NCBI GenBank assembly: GCA_026196495.1
Contig: JAPHSY010000029.1
Location: 35,312 to 99,311 of the forward strand
Origin: Magnetovibrio sp.
GTDB taxonomy: Bacteria; Pseudomonadota; Alphaproteobacteria; Rhodospirillales; Magnetovibrionaceae
Reading direction: 5' to 3'
Length of the DNA stretch: 64,000 bases
The notes below the pieces were generated by a model. The model made no database searches and was not told the origin of the DNA. It saw only the letters and a program-made list of their open reading frames with translations. Position 1 is the stretch's first letter. Each line of letters starts with the position of its first letter. Positions 47,713 through 56,980 of the stretch are shown in pieces. Both the position numbers and the translations under genes were made by a program.

Positions 47713-48351
47713 CTAGGGCTTGTCGGCCTTGAAATCCAACAGGCGTTCAACGTCCAGGACAACCATCAAGTTGTTGTCGAGACGATAAACACCGCTGGCG
47801 AAGTCTCGCCACACTGGATCCAAGGTGCTGGGGTTGCCTTCGTAGCTGTCTTTTAAGAGGTTGATGACATCACCAACGCTGTCGACCAACAAGGTGTACA
47901 GTTCATTTTGATGTTCCACCGTCACGCCCATCATATGATCGCGTTTTTTGCGTTTAACAGCTTCGACCGCTGCGTGAGCACTGTCATCTTCTTCAGCTTT
48001 AGCTGAGGAAGCTTCAACTTCAACAGCCTCCTCCGCTTCAACACCTGTTTCGATTTGCGGTGCTTCTTCTTCAACCGTTTCGACGTGAATTTCACGACGT
48101 TCCAGACCCAAGCGCACACGCACATCCACAACCGTGACAATGCGACCACGCAAGTTGATGGAGCCTCGCACTTCAGGTGGAGCCAAAGGAATAGAAGCAA
48201 TGTTTTCTGGAACCAGAATGTCTTGAACAATCAAGACCGGAATCCCAAACAATTGTCCCGCAATATTGAACGTAACGAACTCGGATCCGTTTTCACCACC
48301 AGCTAAATCGACATCGGTGGATCCAGATGCCACAAGTGCCTGTCCCGTCAT
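47713..48351 (-). CDS. CheW-like chemotaxis coupling protein with an acidic insert
   Basis: The CheW domain is recognisable in two parts: residues ~24-87 (FVTFNIAGQLFGIPVLIVQDIL, PPEVRGSINLRGRIVTVVDVRVRLGL) and ~138-205 (MMGVTVEHQNELYTLLVDSVGDVINL, LDNNLMVVLDVERLL). Between them, residues ~88-137 are a Glu/Ala/Val-rich low-complexity linker ending in KRKKRD. Standard CheW is about 150-170 residues; this is 212. It couples chemoreceptors to CheA. No other che gene is adjacent; hemB converges on it. Confidence 0.9.
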   Translation of the reverse strand: MTGQALVASGSTDVDLAGGENGSEFVTFNIAGQLFGIPVLIVQDILVPENIASIPLAPPEVRGSINLRGRIVTVVDVRVRLGLERREIHVETVEEEAPQIETGVEAEEAVEVEASSAKAEEDDSAHAAVEAVKRKKRDHMMGVTVEHQNELYTLLVDSVGDVINLLKDSYEGNPSTLDPVWRDFASGVYRLDNNLMVVLDVERLLDFKADKP

Positions 48352-48600
48352 TGATCCTCAACTCCCTCTTTCCCCGAAACGTGGGGCATACAGAAATGCG
48401 ATGCATAAGATATGGTCTATGGAGCAGCCTTAGCGCAACCAAAAAATTAATCGCATCAAATCAGTTAGGTGAGTGTAACCGATTGACAGACCAGCGGCAA
48501 TCACCGTTCAAGATGATAATGATAAGTGCATTCGTCTAACTGCAAAACCCCACCCGTTCTGGCAGTTGTGCAAACCAAGCAGTGCGATACACTCACGCAC

Positions 48601-49824
48601 ATGACCAATATTACCTTCGAAGACATCCAAGCCGCCGCTGTGCAAAGCCAAGAGCATATCTTGCGCACCCCATGCTTTCCCGCAGCCCGTTTGTCGGAGC
48701 TAACTGGTGCAAACGTTATATTAAAGCTGGAAAACCTACAGCATACAGGGGCTTTCAAGGTCCGTGGTGCGCTGATTAAGCTGTTGTCACTGGCCAACGA
48801 CACCCGCTGCAAAGGTGTGATTGCCGCATCAGCAGGCAACCACGCCCAAGGCGTTGGTTACTTTGCCCGTCACCTGGGTATACCGGCCACTATCGTTATG
48901 CCCAAAAACACGCCATTCACCAAAATTGCCCGCACCGAAGCACTTGGGGCCAAAATTGTTTTGGAAGGTGATGACTTCATCCAAGCCCGCGATCATGCCC
49001 AGATGCTATCGGAAAAGCATGGATATTGCTTTGTGCACCCATACGACGATTCCAAAGTCATTGCCGGACAAGGCACCATTGGTTTGGAAATGCTTGAAGA
49101 TCAACCGCACTTGGATTGTATCATCGCGTCCATTGGTGGCGGGGGCTTAATTTCAGGTATCGGCATTGCCGCCAAGCACATGAAACCTGAGATTGAAATA
49201 TACGGAGTTCAGGCCGAGACCTATCCGTCCATGTATGACGCCTTTCATAAAACAACTTCAAATGCCGAATTTGGCCAAACCATTGCAGATGGGATCGCCG
49301 TGAAAACACCATCCCCCACCACACAAGCGATCATCGAAAACGTGGTAGACGACATTTTCACGGTTAGTGAAATACAAATTGAAAAAGCCCTGCAAAAGTA
49401 CTTAGAACTCAAGCGGTTGGTCGTCGAAGGTGCAGGGGCTGCCCCCTTGGCCGCTCTGTTGGCTAATAAGGAAAAGTTTGCTGGCAAAACCGTTGGGTTG
49501 GTGGTTTCTGGGGGCAATATTGACTCGCGCATGCTCTCAACCTTGCTGATGCGCGGATTGGCGCGCGAAGGCCGCTTGGTCAGCCTGCGTATCTCCATTC
49601 AAGATATGCCCGGTGCCTTGGCGAAGGTTTCTAAAATTATTGGTAACACCGGCGCCAACATCATCGAAGTACACCACCAACGGCTGTTTTCCGATATTCC
49701 ATTAAAGCAAACGGAAATGGATGTGGCCGTGGAAACACTGGACAAAGAACATGTTGAGGATTTGGTGAATGTGTTGTGCCTAGCAGGGTTTGAGACCCGA
49801 GTATTGAGCGCCACTTCAAATTAA
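48601..49824 (+). CDS. ilvA: Threonine ammonia-lyase (biosynthetic-type fold, ACT domain)
   Basis: Fold-type II PLP enzyme: the catalytic lysine in NLQHTGAFKVRGAL, the phosphate loop in SIGGGGLISGIG, SAGNHAQGV, and a C-terminal ACT domain from about residue 325 (LRISIQDMPGALAKVSKIIGNTGANIIEV). At 407 residues with one ACT domain it resembles the TdcB/IlvA intermediate class; it deaminates threonine to 2-oxobutyrate. ATG 48601 has no clear Shine-Dalgarno; an in-frame ATG at 48526 starts before the conserved region. Confidence 0.93.
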   Translation: MTNITFEDIQAAAVQSQEHILRTPCFPAARLSELTGANVILKLENLQHTGAFKVRGALIKLLSLANDTRCKGVIAASAGNHAQGVGYFARHLGIPATIVMPKNTPFTKIARTEALGAKIVLEGDDFIQARDHAQMLSEKHGYCFVHPYDDSKVIAGQGTIGLEMLEDQPHLDCIIASIGGGGLISGIGIAAKHMKPEIEIYGVQAETYPSMYDAFHKTTSNAEFGQTIADGIAVKTPSPTTQAIIENVVDDIFTVSEIQIEKALQKYLELKRLVVEGAGAAPLAALLANKEKFAGKTVGLVVSGGNIDSRMLSTLLMRGLAREGRLVSLRISIQDMPGALAKVSKIIGNTGANIIEVHHQRLFSDIPLKQTEMDVAVETLDKEHVEDLVNVLCLAGFETRVLSATSN

Positions 49825-49831
49825 AACCGAA

Positions 49832-50038
49832 TCAGTCGTTCGAATCGACCCACAGTTGTAAATCAGCATAGTACTGACGCATTTTTGTATCTCGATGCTT
49901 TTTAGAATGGCCATTGTAATACGCCCCAGTGTCTGTGGAACTCACCACGTCCCCACAATTACGGCTTTCCTGAATTAAATCTTCCGCACGCTTGAGAAGG
50001 TGGTCTTTATCTTTCAAGTGAGTCGTTGACATACTCAT
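49832..50038 (-). CDS. Small hypothetical protein, about 69 aa
   Basis: A short charged protein with KDKDHLLKRAEDLIQESRNCGD and ending TKMRQYYADLQLWVDSND. GGAG lies 11 bases before ATG 50038; ATG 50032 is an alternative. No family recognised. It converges on ilvA, whose stop is 7 bases away, and codon use looks like the neighbours, which favours a real gene. Confidence 0.55.
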   Translation of the reverse strand: MSMSTTHLKDKDHLLKRAEDLIQESRNCGDVVSSTDTGAYYNGHSKKHRDTKMRQYYADLQLWVDSND

Positions 50039-50143
50039 TACACACACAACTCCGAATATTACTGTATGTCATTATATATAACACCATTATACAACAATAC
50101 CACCCCAGCCCATGTCATCGACCCGACCGTGGAATTTCTGGAG

Positions 50144-50995
50144 TTATAATATTTTTTTGAAAAAAATACGTGTTTGGCGGTTGTCATTGACCTCAATCTC
50201 TCCATCAAAGGGACGATCTTGTGCCCAAAATGAATTACTGAGAAAAACACTCCCTGGCTTCATATCTTGAGCCGTTTTGTCAATAAGGCGTTCCATTGGG
50301 GTCGGCGATAAAAAAGCATAAATCACATCCGCACGCGACAAATCGGCATCCCAAAGGCTTTGATATGCCACTTTGGCATTGCCCAGCGGCAACAAACGTA
50401 AACGACTGAATACATATGGGCCGGGGGCATTTTCAACCCCAACAAAATTCCAACTGGGATGCGCACGCGCCAAAGACGCAAGCGTCCCCCCAAGCCCCGA
50501 GCCCAGATCAATAAACAATAGGGGCTCATCACTGTCGGTAGCAACTTGATGAGAGGTCAAAAATTCAGACAAGGCAGCCCAAGTGGTACGGTTGGTGAGG
50601 TACAACGGTACCTGTTCACGCGATACATTGGAATAGACCAAGGCCAAAGCCAAAAATACGGCAAGATAAATCCAGGCTGGAACATCCATCGCCAAAGCTG
50701 CCCAAGCCAAAGGAACCAGGGCAGCTTGAGCAATTAACCACCTCCCCCTGAGGTATAAGACATAACTCAGGGCGGCTGCGGTTAAGCTTTGCAGCACAAT
50801 CAGCCCCCACAACCAAATTTCAGCCTGTTCACCCAAAACACCAAGCGCCCAGGCCAGTGCAGCAACAACAGCAAAAGCACCGATCTGAGCACCAAGAACA
50901 CGCGGTAATGTCGGTAGAGCAGATAGTCGCACTCCCGGTGAGCGCTGCACTTTGTGGGGCTCTCCCTCCCCTAATGTCACTTTAGACCTCACCAT
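50144..50995 (-). CDS. Membrane-anchored class I SAM-dependent methyltransferase-like protein
   Basis: Residues ~35-130 contain four hydrophobic helices (QIGAFAVVAALAWALGVLG; LIVLQSLTAAALSYVLYL; LIAQAALVPLAWAALAM; WIYLAVFLALALVYS). A cytosolic Rossmann domain follows, with the SAM motif LLFIDLGSGLGGTLASLA, acidic VGVENAPGP and DVIYAFLSPTPM. The substrate is unknown. ATG 50995 overlaps the flavin-reductase gene by 14 bases but lacks a ribosome site; GTG 50950 is preceded by GGGGAGGGAG at good spacing and may be the true start. Confidence 0.82.
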   Translation of the reverse strand: MVRSKVTLGEGEPHKVQRSPGVRLSALPTLPRVLGAQIGAFAVVAALAWALGVLGEQAEIWLWGLIVLQSLTAAALSYVLYLRGRWLIAQAALVPLAWAALAMDVPAWIYLAVFLALALVYSNVSREQVPLYLTNRTTWAALSEFLTSHQVATDSDEPLLFIDLGSGLGGTLASLARAHPSWNFVGVENAPGPYVFSRLRLLPLGNAKVAYQSLWDADLSRADVIYAFLSPTPMERLIDKTAQDMKPGSVFLSNSFWAQDRPFDGEIEVNDNRQTRIFFKKIL

Positions 50996-51491
50996 CCAGT
51001 TTGGAATACTTTCCACGGAAATAAATGAGCGGGGCAGTATCTGTCGTGGTGACCAAGTTTGTCACACGGCCAATCAAAATGACATGGTCACCACCTGGAT
51101 ATTGCGCTTCAACATCACATTCAATGATCGCAGCAGAACCTGGCACCATGGGCGCCCCGTTACCACCTTCGTGTACCATACCGTTGCCTGCCAAACCTTG
51201 ACCGGGCTGGGCAAAATGGCTTGAAACGCTCAACTGCTGATCTGTAAGCACTGCGATATTAAAGCGTCCAGCGTTGACAATTGCCCGTGAACGCGGGGAT
51301 TCTTCACCTAAACACACCAATACCAAAGGTGGTTCCAACGAAACCGATGAAAATGAGTTTACGGTCATACCAATGGCTTCACCATTGGCGTTGTTCGCCG
51401 TAACAACACAAATGCCAGTGGCAAAACTGCCCATGGCATCACGAAATTCACGTTCAGAAAATAATGGGGGGGAAGTCTCTGGTGTGCTCAC
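50982..51491 (-). CDS. Flavin reductase family protein (FMN-binding split barrel)
   Basis: The 169-residue protein has the flavin-reductase-like pattern FRDAMGSFATGICVVTANN, GMTVNSFSSVSLEPPLVLVCL, FNIAVLTDQQLSVSSHFA and GDHVILIGRVTNL. Such enzymes supply reduced FMN/FAD to monooxygenases; no monooxygenase partner lies alongside. It overlaps the start of the membrane methyltransferase gene, suggesting one transcript. Confidence 0.92.
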   Translation of the reverse strand: MSTPETSPPLFSEREFRDAMGSFATGICVVTANNANGEAIGMTVNSFSSVSLEPPLVLVCLGEESPRSRAIVNAGRFNIAVLTDQQLSVSSHFAQPGQGLAGNGMVHEGGNGAPMVPGSAAIIECDVEAQYPGGDHVILIGRVTNLVTTTDTAPLIYFRGKYSKLDGEV

Positions 51492-51809
51492 GGGGGGGCT
51501 TCTCCAGTTATTATGAATACCAACACTTGATCTTGGCTCTTATCCGATGGCCATATGATTGAATGTGGGGTATATAGTCATCGAATTCAAAAGGTAGAAT
51601 CGCCTAATGAATGGACGTGTTAAGTCGTATTTGAGCAACTATGTATTGTTAATTGTCCAGTATGTCTAGGCTTGGACACACCAGATTGTCCCTAAATGCG
51701 TTAAAGATTAAATAATTATCGGGAATTCACTTGATCTCCTGCACCCTGGTTAATACCCTGCGGATGCGCCAGAGTTTTGAGGTCCTGTTCTCTAGAGGCT
51801 TGTCTCTGA
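51492..51809. other. Intergenic region upstream of motA
   Basis: A 318-base AT-rich gap lies between the divergent flavin-reductase and motA genes and should hold both promoters. I see no coding frame with a ribosome site. A 16-base inverted repeat with two wobble pairs (TGTCTAGG/CTTGGACA) lies at 51663-51678. No clear sigma28 or sigma54 flagellar promoter was found. Confidence 0.5.
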
Positions 51810-52676
51810 ATGAAGTTCATTATTGGTTTTGTGGTTGTTGTCGCTTGTGTGTTAGGTGGGTACGTGCTCGCCGATGGCCACTTGGAAGTGTTGTGGCAAC
51901 CCCTGGAATTCCTAATCATCTTTGGTGCAGGTATTGGTGCGTTCATTATTTCCAATCCCGGCTCCGTTATCAAAGCTGTACTGGGATCACTGGGCAAACT
52001 GATCAAAGGCGCCAAATACGGTCAAGATAGTTATCTAGAACTCCTGAGTGTCCTTTACACCTTGTTCAAACTTGCCAAAAGCAAAGGTGATTTGGCGCTG
52101 GAAAGCCATATTGAGAACCCGGAAGAAAGTACAATCTTCAACCAGTATCCAAACTTTGCCAGCGATCATCATGCGCTGGAATTCATGTGTGATTATCTAC
52201 GCATGTTAACCTTGGGCACATCCAACTCGTTTGAAATCGAAAACATTATGGATGTCGAACTGGAAAACCATCATCATGCTGACCACCAGGTCCACAGTGC
52301 GATGAATGCGCTGGCTGATGGCCTTCCCGCTCTGGGTATTGTTGCTGCTGTGTTGGGCATTATCCACACCATGGGCTCGATCACGGAACCGCCTGAAATC
52401 CTCGGCCACCTTATTGGTGCTGCTCTGGTGGGTACGTTCTCAGGTATTTTGTTCTCATATGGCTTTGTTGGCCCAATGGCGGCGTCTTTGGGCGCAACAA
52501 TGGAAGAAGAAGCCAACATCTTCGTATGCATTAAGGCCGGTATCTTGGCACACATGCAAGGATATGCTCCGCAGGTTTCAGTTGAATTTGCCCGTAAAGC
52601 GGTTCCGGGTCATCTACGTCCATCCTTTAAGGATCTAGAAGAATCCCTACAAGGTGCATCAGCACCACCTGAATAA
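51810..52676 (+). CDS. motA: Flagellar motor stator protein MotA
   Basis: Matches MotA along 288 residues: an N-terminal helix (FIIGFVVVVACVLGGYVLADG), the second helix after EFLIIFGAGIGAFIIS, a large cytoplasmic loop with LEFMCDYLRM, and the helix pair ADGLPALGIVAAVLGIIHTMG and GALVGTFSGILFSYGFVGP with the proline that lines the proton path. With MotB it forms the H+ channel that turns the flagellar rotor. motB starts 12 bases downstream. Confidence 0.96.
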   Translation: MKFIIGFVVVVACVLGGYVLADGHLEVLWQPLEFLIIFGAGIGAFIISNPGSVIKAVLGSLGKLIKGAKYGQDSYLELLSVLYTLFKLAKSKGDLALESHIENPEESTIFNQYPNFASDHHALEFMCDYLRMLTLGTSNSFEIENIMDVELENHHHADHQVHSAMNALADGLPALGIVAAVLGIIHTMGSITEPPEILGHLIGAALVGTFSGILFSYGFVGPMAASLGATMEEEANIFVCIKAGILAHMQGYAPQVSVEFARKAVPGHLRPSFKDLEESLQGASAPPE

Positions 52677-52688
52677 CGGAGCCTTCCT

Positions 52689-53621
52689 TTGGCCGACAAC
52701 CAAACCATTGTCATTAAGAAGATCAAAAAAGGCGGCGGTGGGCATCACGGTGGCGCCTGGAAAATCGCGTACGCTGACTTTGTCACGGCGATGATGGCGT
52801 TCTTCTTGCTGTTGTGGCTGTTAAACGCTGTGTCACAAGAACAACTGGAAGGCATTGCGGATTATTTCGCACCTACGGTAACATCCACGTCCCAAAGTGG
52901 TTCCGGTGATATCTTGGGCGGTACCACTGTGGCTGTAGACGGTGCATTGGAAGATACCGTCAGCCGCCCCACCGTGACTATGGATTTACCCCCGCCTGCA
53001 GCAGGTTCCGGCGGCGAAGCCATGCAAGACGAACCTGTTCAAGCTGAAGTGGATGCTGAAGAAGCCAAAAAACAGGCTGAGCAAGAGCAGTTTGAAAAGG
53101 CTGAGGAAGACCTCAAAGAAGCCCTGGAAACGTTGCCCGAGTTTGCCCAATTGGCGCAAAGCTTGATGGTCGACAACACACCTGAAGGCCTCCGCATCCA
53201 AGTGGTCGACCAAGATGGTTTATCCATGTTCCCATCAGGCAGTGCATCCATGTACGAACACACTGAACGGGTTTTAGGTTTGGTGCTAACCATCATCAAC
53301 AAGATGCCCCAAGATTTAGCCATCAGTGGTCACACCGATGCAGTGCCTATGGGGGGCGGTCCTGCGGCGGCCTATACCAACTGGGAATTGTCCTCTGACC
53401 GTGCCAATGCAGCACGGCGCTATTTGCTTAGAAATGGCGTCCCTGAAAACCGCATTGCCCGTGTCGTCGGTAGAGCTGCCAAAGAACCGTTGTTACCGGA
53501 CAATCCCACCGATGCCAAGAACCGTCGTCTATCGATTGTGTTGATGCGTGGAACTGGGCAACCAAAGGAATCCGTACCTTCCGGGCCACCCCCGAGCATC
53601 ATTCGCGATGACAATGAATAA
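52689..53621 (+). CDS. motB: Flagellar motor stator protein MotB
   Basis: The single membrane helix contains the essential proton-accepting Asp (IAYADFVTAMMAFFLLLWLL). The plug/linker and an Ala/Glu-rich coiled segment follow, then an OmpA-type peptidoglycan-binding domain (ISGHTDAVPMGGG, NWELSSDRANAARRYL, NRRLSIVLMR). The start is TTG 52689 with ACGGAG 7 bases upstream; no ATG fits. The length (310) is typical. Confidence 0.96.
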   Translation: MADNQTIVIKKIKKGGGGHHGGAWKIAYADFVTAMMAFFLLLWLLNAVSQEQLEGIADYFAPTVTSTSQSGSGDILGGTTVAVDGALEDTVSRPTVTMDLPPPAAGSGGEAMQDEPVQAEVDAEEAKKQAEQEQFEKAEEDLKEALETLPEFAQLAQSLMVDNTPEGLRIQVVDQDGLSMFPSGSASMYEHTERVLGLVLTIINKMPQDLAISGHTDAVPMGGGPAAAYTNWELSSDRANAARRYLLRNGVPENRIARVVGRAAKEPLLPDNPTDAKNRRLSIVLMRGTGQPKESVPSGPPPSIIRDDNE

Positions 53622-53726
53622 GCGTATCAACAAGATAAGTTGAGCGTCTAACCCTTCCGTATACTTGCCCAAGGGTCAATTGTCTGTTTTCATTGTGTTT
53701 AGACGAAATAGATTTGGCACTACAGT

Positions 53727-54458
53727 ATGCGTCATCGCCCTGCATCGAAGACACATTTCTTCTTCACAACCACACCGCTTCCGTGCCCTTACTTGGAAGA
53801 TCGCGTGGAACGTCGCATGGTGACCGAACTGATGGGACCTGAAGCTGCAGGGCTGAATGACCAACTGTCCCTTGCCGGTTTTCGTCGTTCTCACACAATT
53901 GCGTATACACCCGTCTGTGATAGCTGTTCGGCCTGCGTCTCCGTGCGCATTCCGGCCCATGATTTCAAACCATCACGCACCCAAAAGCGAATTATTAACC
54001 GCAACAGTGATTTGGTGGTGGGTGAACGCGCCGCCATTGCCACACGCGAACAGTACGATTTATTCAAAAAATACATTGATGCCCGCCATGCCGATGGCGA
54101 CATGGCCCTGATGGGTCATTCCGATTACCGAGCCCTTGTCGAAGAAACCCCCGTGCGTTCAAATTTAGTTGAATTTCGCACCCCCGATGGCCAACTGATA
54201 GCTGGGTGTCTTACGGATCGTTTGCAAGACGGTTTGAGTGCTGTTTACAGCTTCTTTACAACCGAAGAAGACAAACGCAGCCTCGGCACTTATGTCGTTT
54301 TGTGGTTGGTGGAGCGTGCACGTGAATTGGGATTGCAATATGTCTATCTGGGCTATTGGGTCCAAGGTAGCCCCAAAATGGATTACAAACGCAATTTTCG
54401 CCCCCTGGAAGCTTACACGCCCGATGGTTGGAAGCGTCTACCCACACAACAAAAATAG
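53727..54458 (+). CDS. bpt: Arginyltransferase-family N-end-rule transferase (Bpt, aspartate/glutamate leucyltransferase)
   Basis: Has the ATE N-domain with a Cys-rich motif (YTPVCDSCSACVSVRIP) and the C-domain with LIAGCLTDRLQDGLSAVYSFF and YVYLGYWVQGSPKMDYKRNFRPLE. Bacterial Bpt attaches Leu to proteins with N-terminal Asp/Glu, marking them for ClpS/ClpAP. The length (243) fits. It follows motB by 105 bases and probably has its own promoter. Confidence 0.94.
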   Translation: MRHRPASKTHFFFTTTPLPCPYLEDRVERRMVTELMGPEAAGLNDQLSLAGFRRSHTIAYTPVCDSCSACVSVRIPAHDFKPSRTQKRIINRNSDLVVGERAAIATREQYDLFKKYIDARHADGDMALMGHSDYRALVEETPVRSNLVEFRTPDGQLIAGCLTDRLQDGLSAVYSFFTTEEDKRSLGTYVVLWLVERARELGLQYVYLGYWVQGSPKMDYKRNFRPLEAYTPDGWKRLPTQQK

Positions 54459-54664
54459 TAGGATTCTCGCATATAAAATCACAAATGATACATTTGGACT
54501 AGCTTTGCAACAAATGTTCAAAAGCCCATTGCGAAATGAGACCTATCCAAGATAGTGTTTTTGATGAACCACCCATTACAAGAAGTGGTCGTCATTTATC
54601 GAAAGCATTTGTGGGCAAATGCCCGTTCGAACATGCGAATAAACCCTAGGGAGGAATCGGAAAT

Positions 54665-55786
54665 ATGAAACGTCGTGATTTTGTGAAAGGCGCAGCGTTG
54701 GCTGCAGGTGCAGCAGCTCTGGCCGCTTGTGGCAAGGAAGAAGAAGCCAAGAAAGCCCCTGCCGCACCGATGCTCAACAAAGAACGGATCGAAATGGTGA
54801 TGGTTTCCACTTGGCCGCGGGACTTTCCGGGACTGGGAACAGGCGCGCAACGCTTAGCGCAACGTATTTCAGATATGACCGATGGTCGTATCCAGGTTCA
54901 ATACTATGCTGCGAAAGAACGCGTTGGCGCATTCGATTCGTTTGATGAAGTCGCATCCGGTAATGCCCAAGCATACCATGCCGCAGATTATTACTGGAAA
55001 GGCAAACATCCAGGCTGGGCATACTTTACAGCCGTTCCCTTTGGCCTGACATATACCGAAATTAACGCTTGGCTCCGTTTCGGTGGCGGTCAGCAACTGT
55101 GGGATGAACTCGCAGGTGGCTTTGGTCTAAAATGCTTTGCTGCTGGTAACACCGGCGTACAAATGGGCGGTTGGTTCAACAAAGAAATCAACACCGCAGA
55201 TGACCTCAAAGGTCTGAAAATGCGTATTCCCGGTCTTGGCGGTGACGTAATGTCCAAATTGGGCGCATCACCAGTTTCACTTCCGGGTGGTCAAATTTAC
55301 GAAAACCTTGTCTCTGGTGCAATTGATGCAACCGAGTGGGTTGGCCCATGGAATGACCGCGCCATGAAGTTCTATGAAGCTGCCAAGTACTACTACTATC
55401 CGGGAATGCACGAGCCGGGCTCAACGCTCGCCATGGGTATGAATGCCTCATGGTTCAGCAAGCTGTCAAAATCGGATCAGGCAATCCTTGAAGCGGCTGC
55501 GGCAACAGAAAACGACTACATGATGTCTGAATACAATGCCAAGAACGGTGAAGCATTGGCAGATTTGGTCACCAACCAAGGTGTCAAACTGCGCAAGTTC
55601 AGTGACGAAGTCTATGACAGCTTTGGCGAAGCTGCTGAAGAAGTCTTTGCAGGGGTTGTTGAACACAGCCCACTGGCAAAGAAAATTCACGAAAGCTTTG
55701 CCGCTGCCCGCCAAGACTTAGGCGCATGGTCCAAAATTTCGGATCAAGCCTATGTGGAACAGCGTAACCGTGTGTTGGGCGTCTAA
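54665..55786 (+). CDS. TRAP transporter substrate-binding protein (DctP family, TakP-like)
   Basis: The N-terminus has a twin-arginine signal (M-K-R-R-D-F-V-K) running into a lipobox-like L-A-A-C, so it is probably exported folded and lipid-anchored. The binding fold has the conserved carboxylate-binding Arg in DLKGLKMRIPGLGG and ATEWVGPWNDRAMKFYEAAKYYYYPG, as in TakP 2-oxoacid/lactate binders. The substrate is thus probably a small carboxylate (inference). GGGAGGAA lies upstream of ATG. The permease genes follow. Confidence 0.94.
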   Translation: MKRRDFVKGAALAAGAAALAACGKEEEAKKAPAAPMLNKERIEMVMVSTWPRDFPGLGTGAQRLAQRISDMTDGRIQVQYYAAKERVGAFDSFDEVASGNAQAYHAADYYWKGKHPGWAYFTAVPFGLTYTEINAWLRFGGGQQLWDELAGGFGLKCFAAGNTGVQMGGWFNKEINTADDLKGLKMRIPGLGGDVMSKLGASPVSLPGGQIYENLVSGAIDATEWVGPWNDRAMKFYEAAKYYYYPGMHEPGSTLAMGMNASWFSKLSKSDQAILEAAAATENDYMMSEYNAKNGEALADLVTNQGVKLRKFSDEVYDSFGEAAEEVFAGVVEHSPLAKKIHESFAAARQDLGAWSKISDQAYVEQRNRVLGV

Positions 55787-55808
55787 TTCGCACAGCGCTA
55801 AATGTATA

Positions 55809-55836
55809 GAAAACGGGGCCTTAGCGCTCCGTTTTC
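55809..55836 (+). terminator. Partial terminator/attenuator between the TRAP binding-protein and permease genes
   Basis: GAAAACGG and CCGTTTTC form an 8-bp stem enclosing a GC-rich interior, followed by TTCG. Read-through would give less permease than binding protein, as is usual in binding-protein transporters. Confidence 0.6.
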
Positions 55837-55909
55837 TTCGCATAACTCAAAAAATCCCCAAGTATATTTGAGCGTATATTTGAACACACATTAGGGGTAG
55901 ACCGCACAC

Positions 55910-56965
55910 ATGATGTCATCTGTGCAAGATACGGTGAAATCGCGACTGGGCAATATGTCGCCACAGACATTGGCCCTGGTGCTTCGCATTCTGGCTCTTC
56001 TGGGCGCCGCCGTCGGGCTTCAATTCGTCATCAACAATTTTCTCAATTTTTGGGCTGATTGGCCCGGACTGATTAATTTCGTTGCTTATCTAAGCGGTAT
56101 GGGCGCTGCCCTTTCCAACACCGCACAAGGGCTTGGCTGGGCGCAGATTGTGCTTAACCTCTTACCCGCAGCAGGGGTAGTCTATTGGGTGGTTATACGT
56201 ACTCCCGACGGCTCTATGCGTGCTGATGCAGACCGCTTAACAGCCATAGCCGCTTACATCATTCGCTCATCATTTTGGGCGGTGGTCTTGGTCGGCGTGG
56301 TCGACGGCACCATTTCGTTTATTCGTGTCGAAGGATTGCTGCCCAATATATTTGGTGTAGAGCTTGCCGACCAATTGGGGCGTTCCAACTTTCGCGGTGC
56401 TTATGTGCATTACCCCTTGGTCGCCATAGGCTTCATCATGGGACTGTTCACCCGCACATTGGGTTTCACGTGGTTGGCATTGTTGATTGTGCTGGCAGAA
56501 ATGCTAATCGTTTTGACTCGCTTCGTGTTCTCATATGAGCAAGCCTTCATGGGTGACTTGGTCCGGTTTTGGTATGCCGCCCTATTCTTGTTTGCCAGTG
56601 CCTACACCTTGGTCGAAGAAGGACATGTGCGCGTTGATATCTTATTCAACAACTTTTCGAAACGAGGCCAAGCATGGTCCAACGCCATCGGTACATTGCT
56701 GTTGGGCTTACCTGTGTGCTGGGTCATTTTAACTCTGGGCATGTGGTCAGAACTAAACCTCATCAATGCGCCATTGCTCAGCTATGAAGTGACACAAAGT
56801 GGTTATGGCATGTACGTCAAATACCTGATGGCAGGCTTTTTGATGATCTATGCACTGAGCATGCTGATCCAGTTTTGCGCATTTTTCTTAGACAACTGCG
56901 CCACACTCATGGACGAGCCTGAAACCCAACCTCATCCCGATCACGACAACACATCAGAAATTTAG
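55910..56965 (+). CDS. TRAP transporter small permease (DctQ family), extended
   Basis: At 351 residues it is about twice the usual DctQ (160-200). The C-terminal ~200 residues hold the DctQ core of four helices (LAEMLIVLTRFVFSYEQAFMGDLVRFWYAALFLFASAYTLVEEGHVRVDI, with the conserved EEGHVRVD). The N-terminal ~150 add three or four more helices, including FIRVEGLLPNIF between them. It lies between the binding protein and the large permease. Confidence 0.92.
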   Translation: MMSSVQDTVKSRLGNMSPQTLALVLRILALLGAAVGLQFVINNFLNFWADWPGLINFVAYLSGMGAALSNTAQGLGWAQIVLNLLPAAGVVYWVVIRTPDGSMRADADRLTAIAAYIIRSSFWAVVLVGVVDGTISFIRVEGLLPNIFGVELADQLGRSNFRGAYVHYPLVAIGFIMGLFTRTLGFTWLALLIVLAEMLIVLTRFVFSYEQAFMGDLVRFWYAALFLFASAYTLVEEGHVRVDILFNNFSKRGQAWSNAIGTLLLGLPVCWVILTLGMWSELNLINAPLLSYEVTQSGYGMYVKYLMAGFLMIYALSMLIQFCAFFLDNCATLMDEPETQPHPDHDNTSEI

Positions 56966-56980
56966 GCAGCATATAGAACC

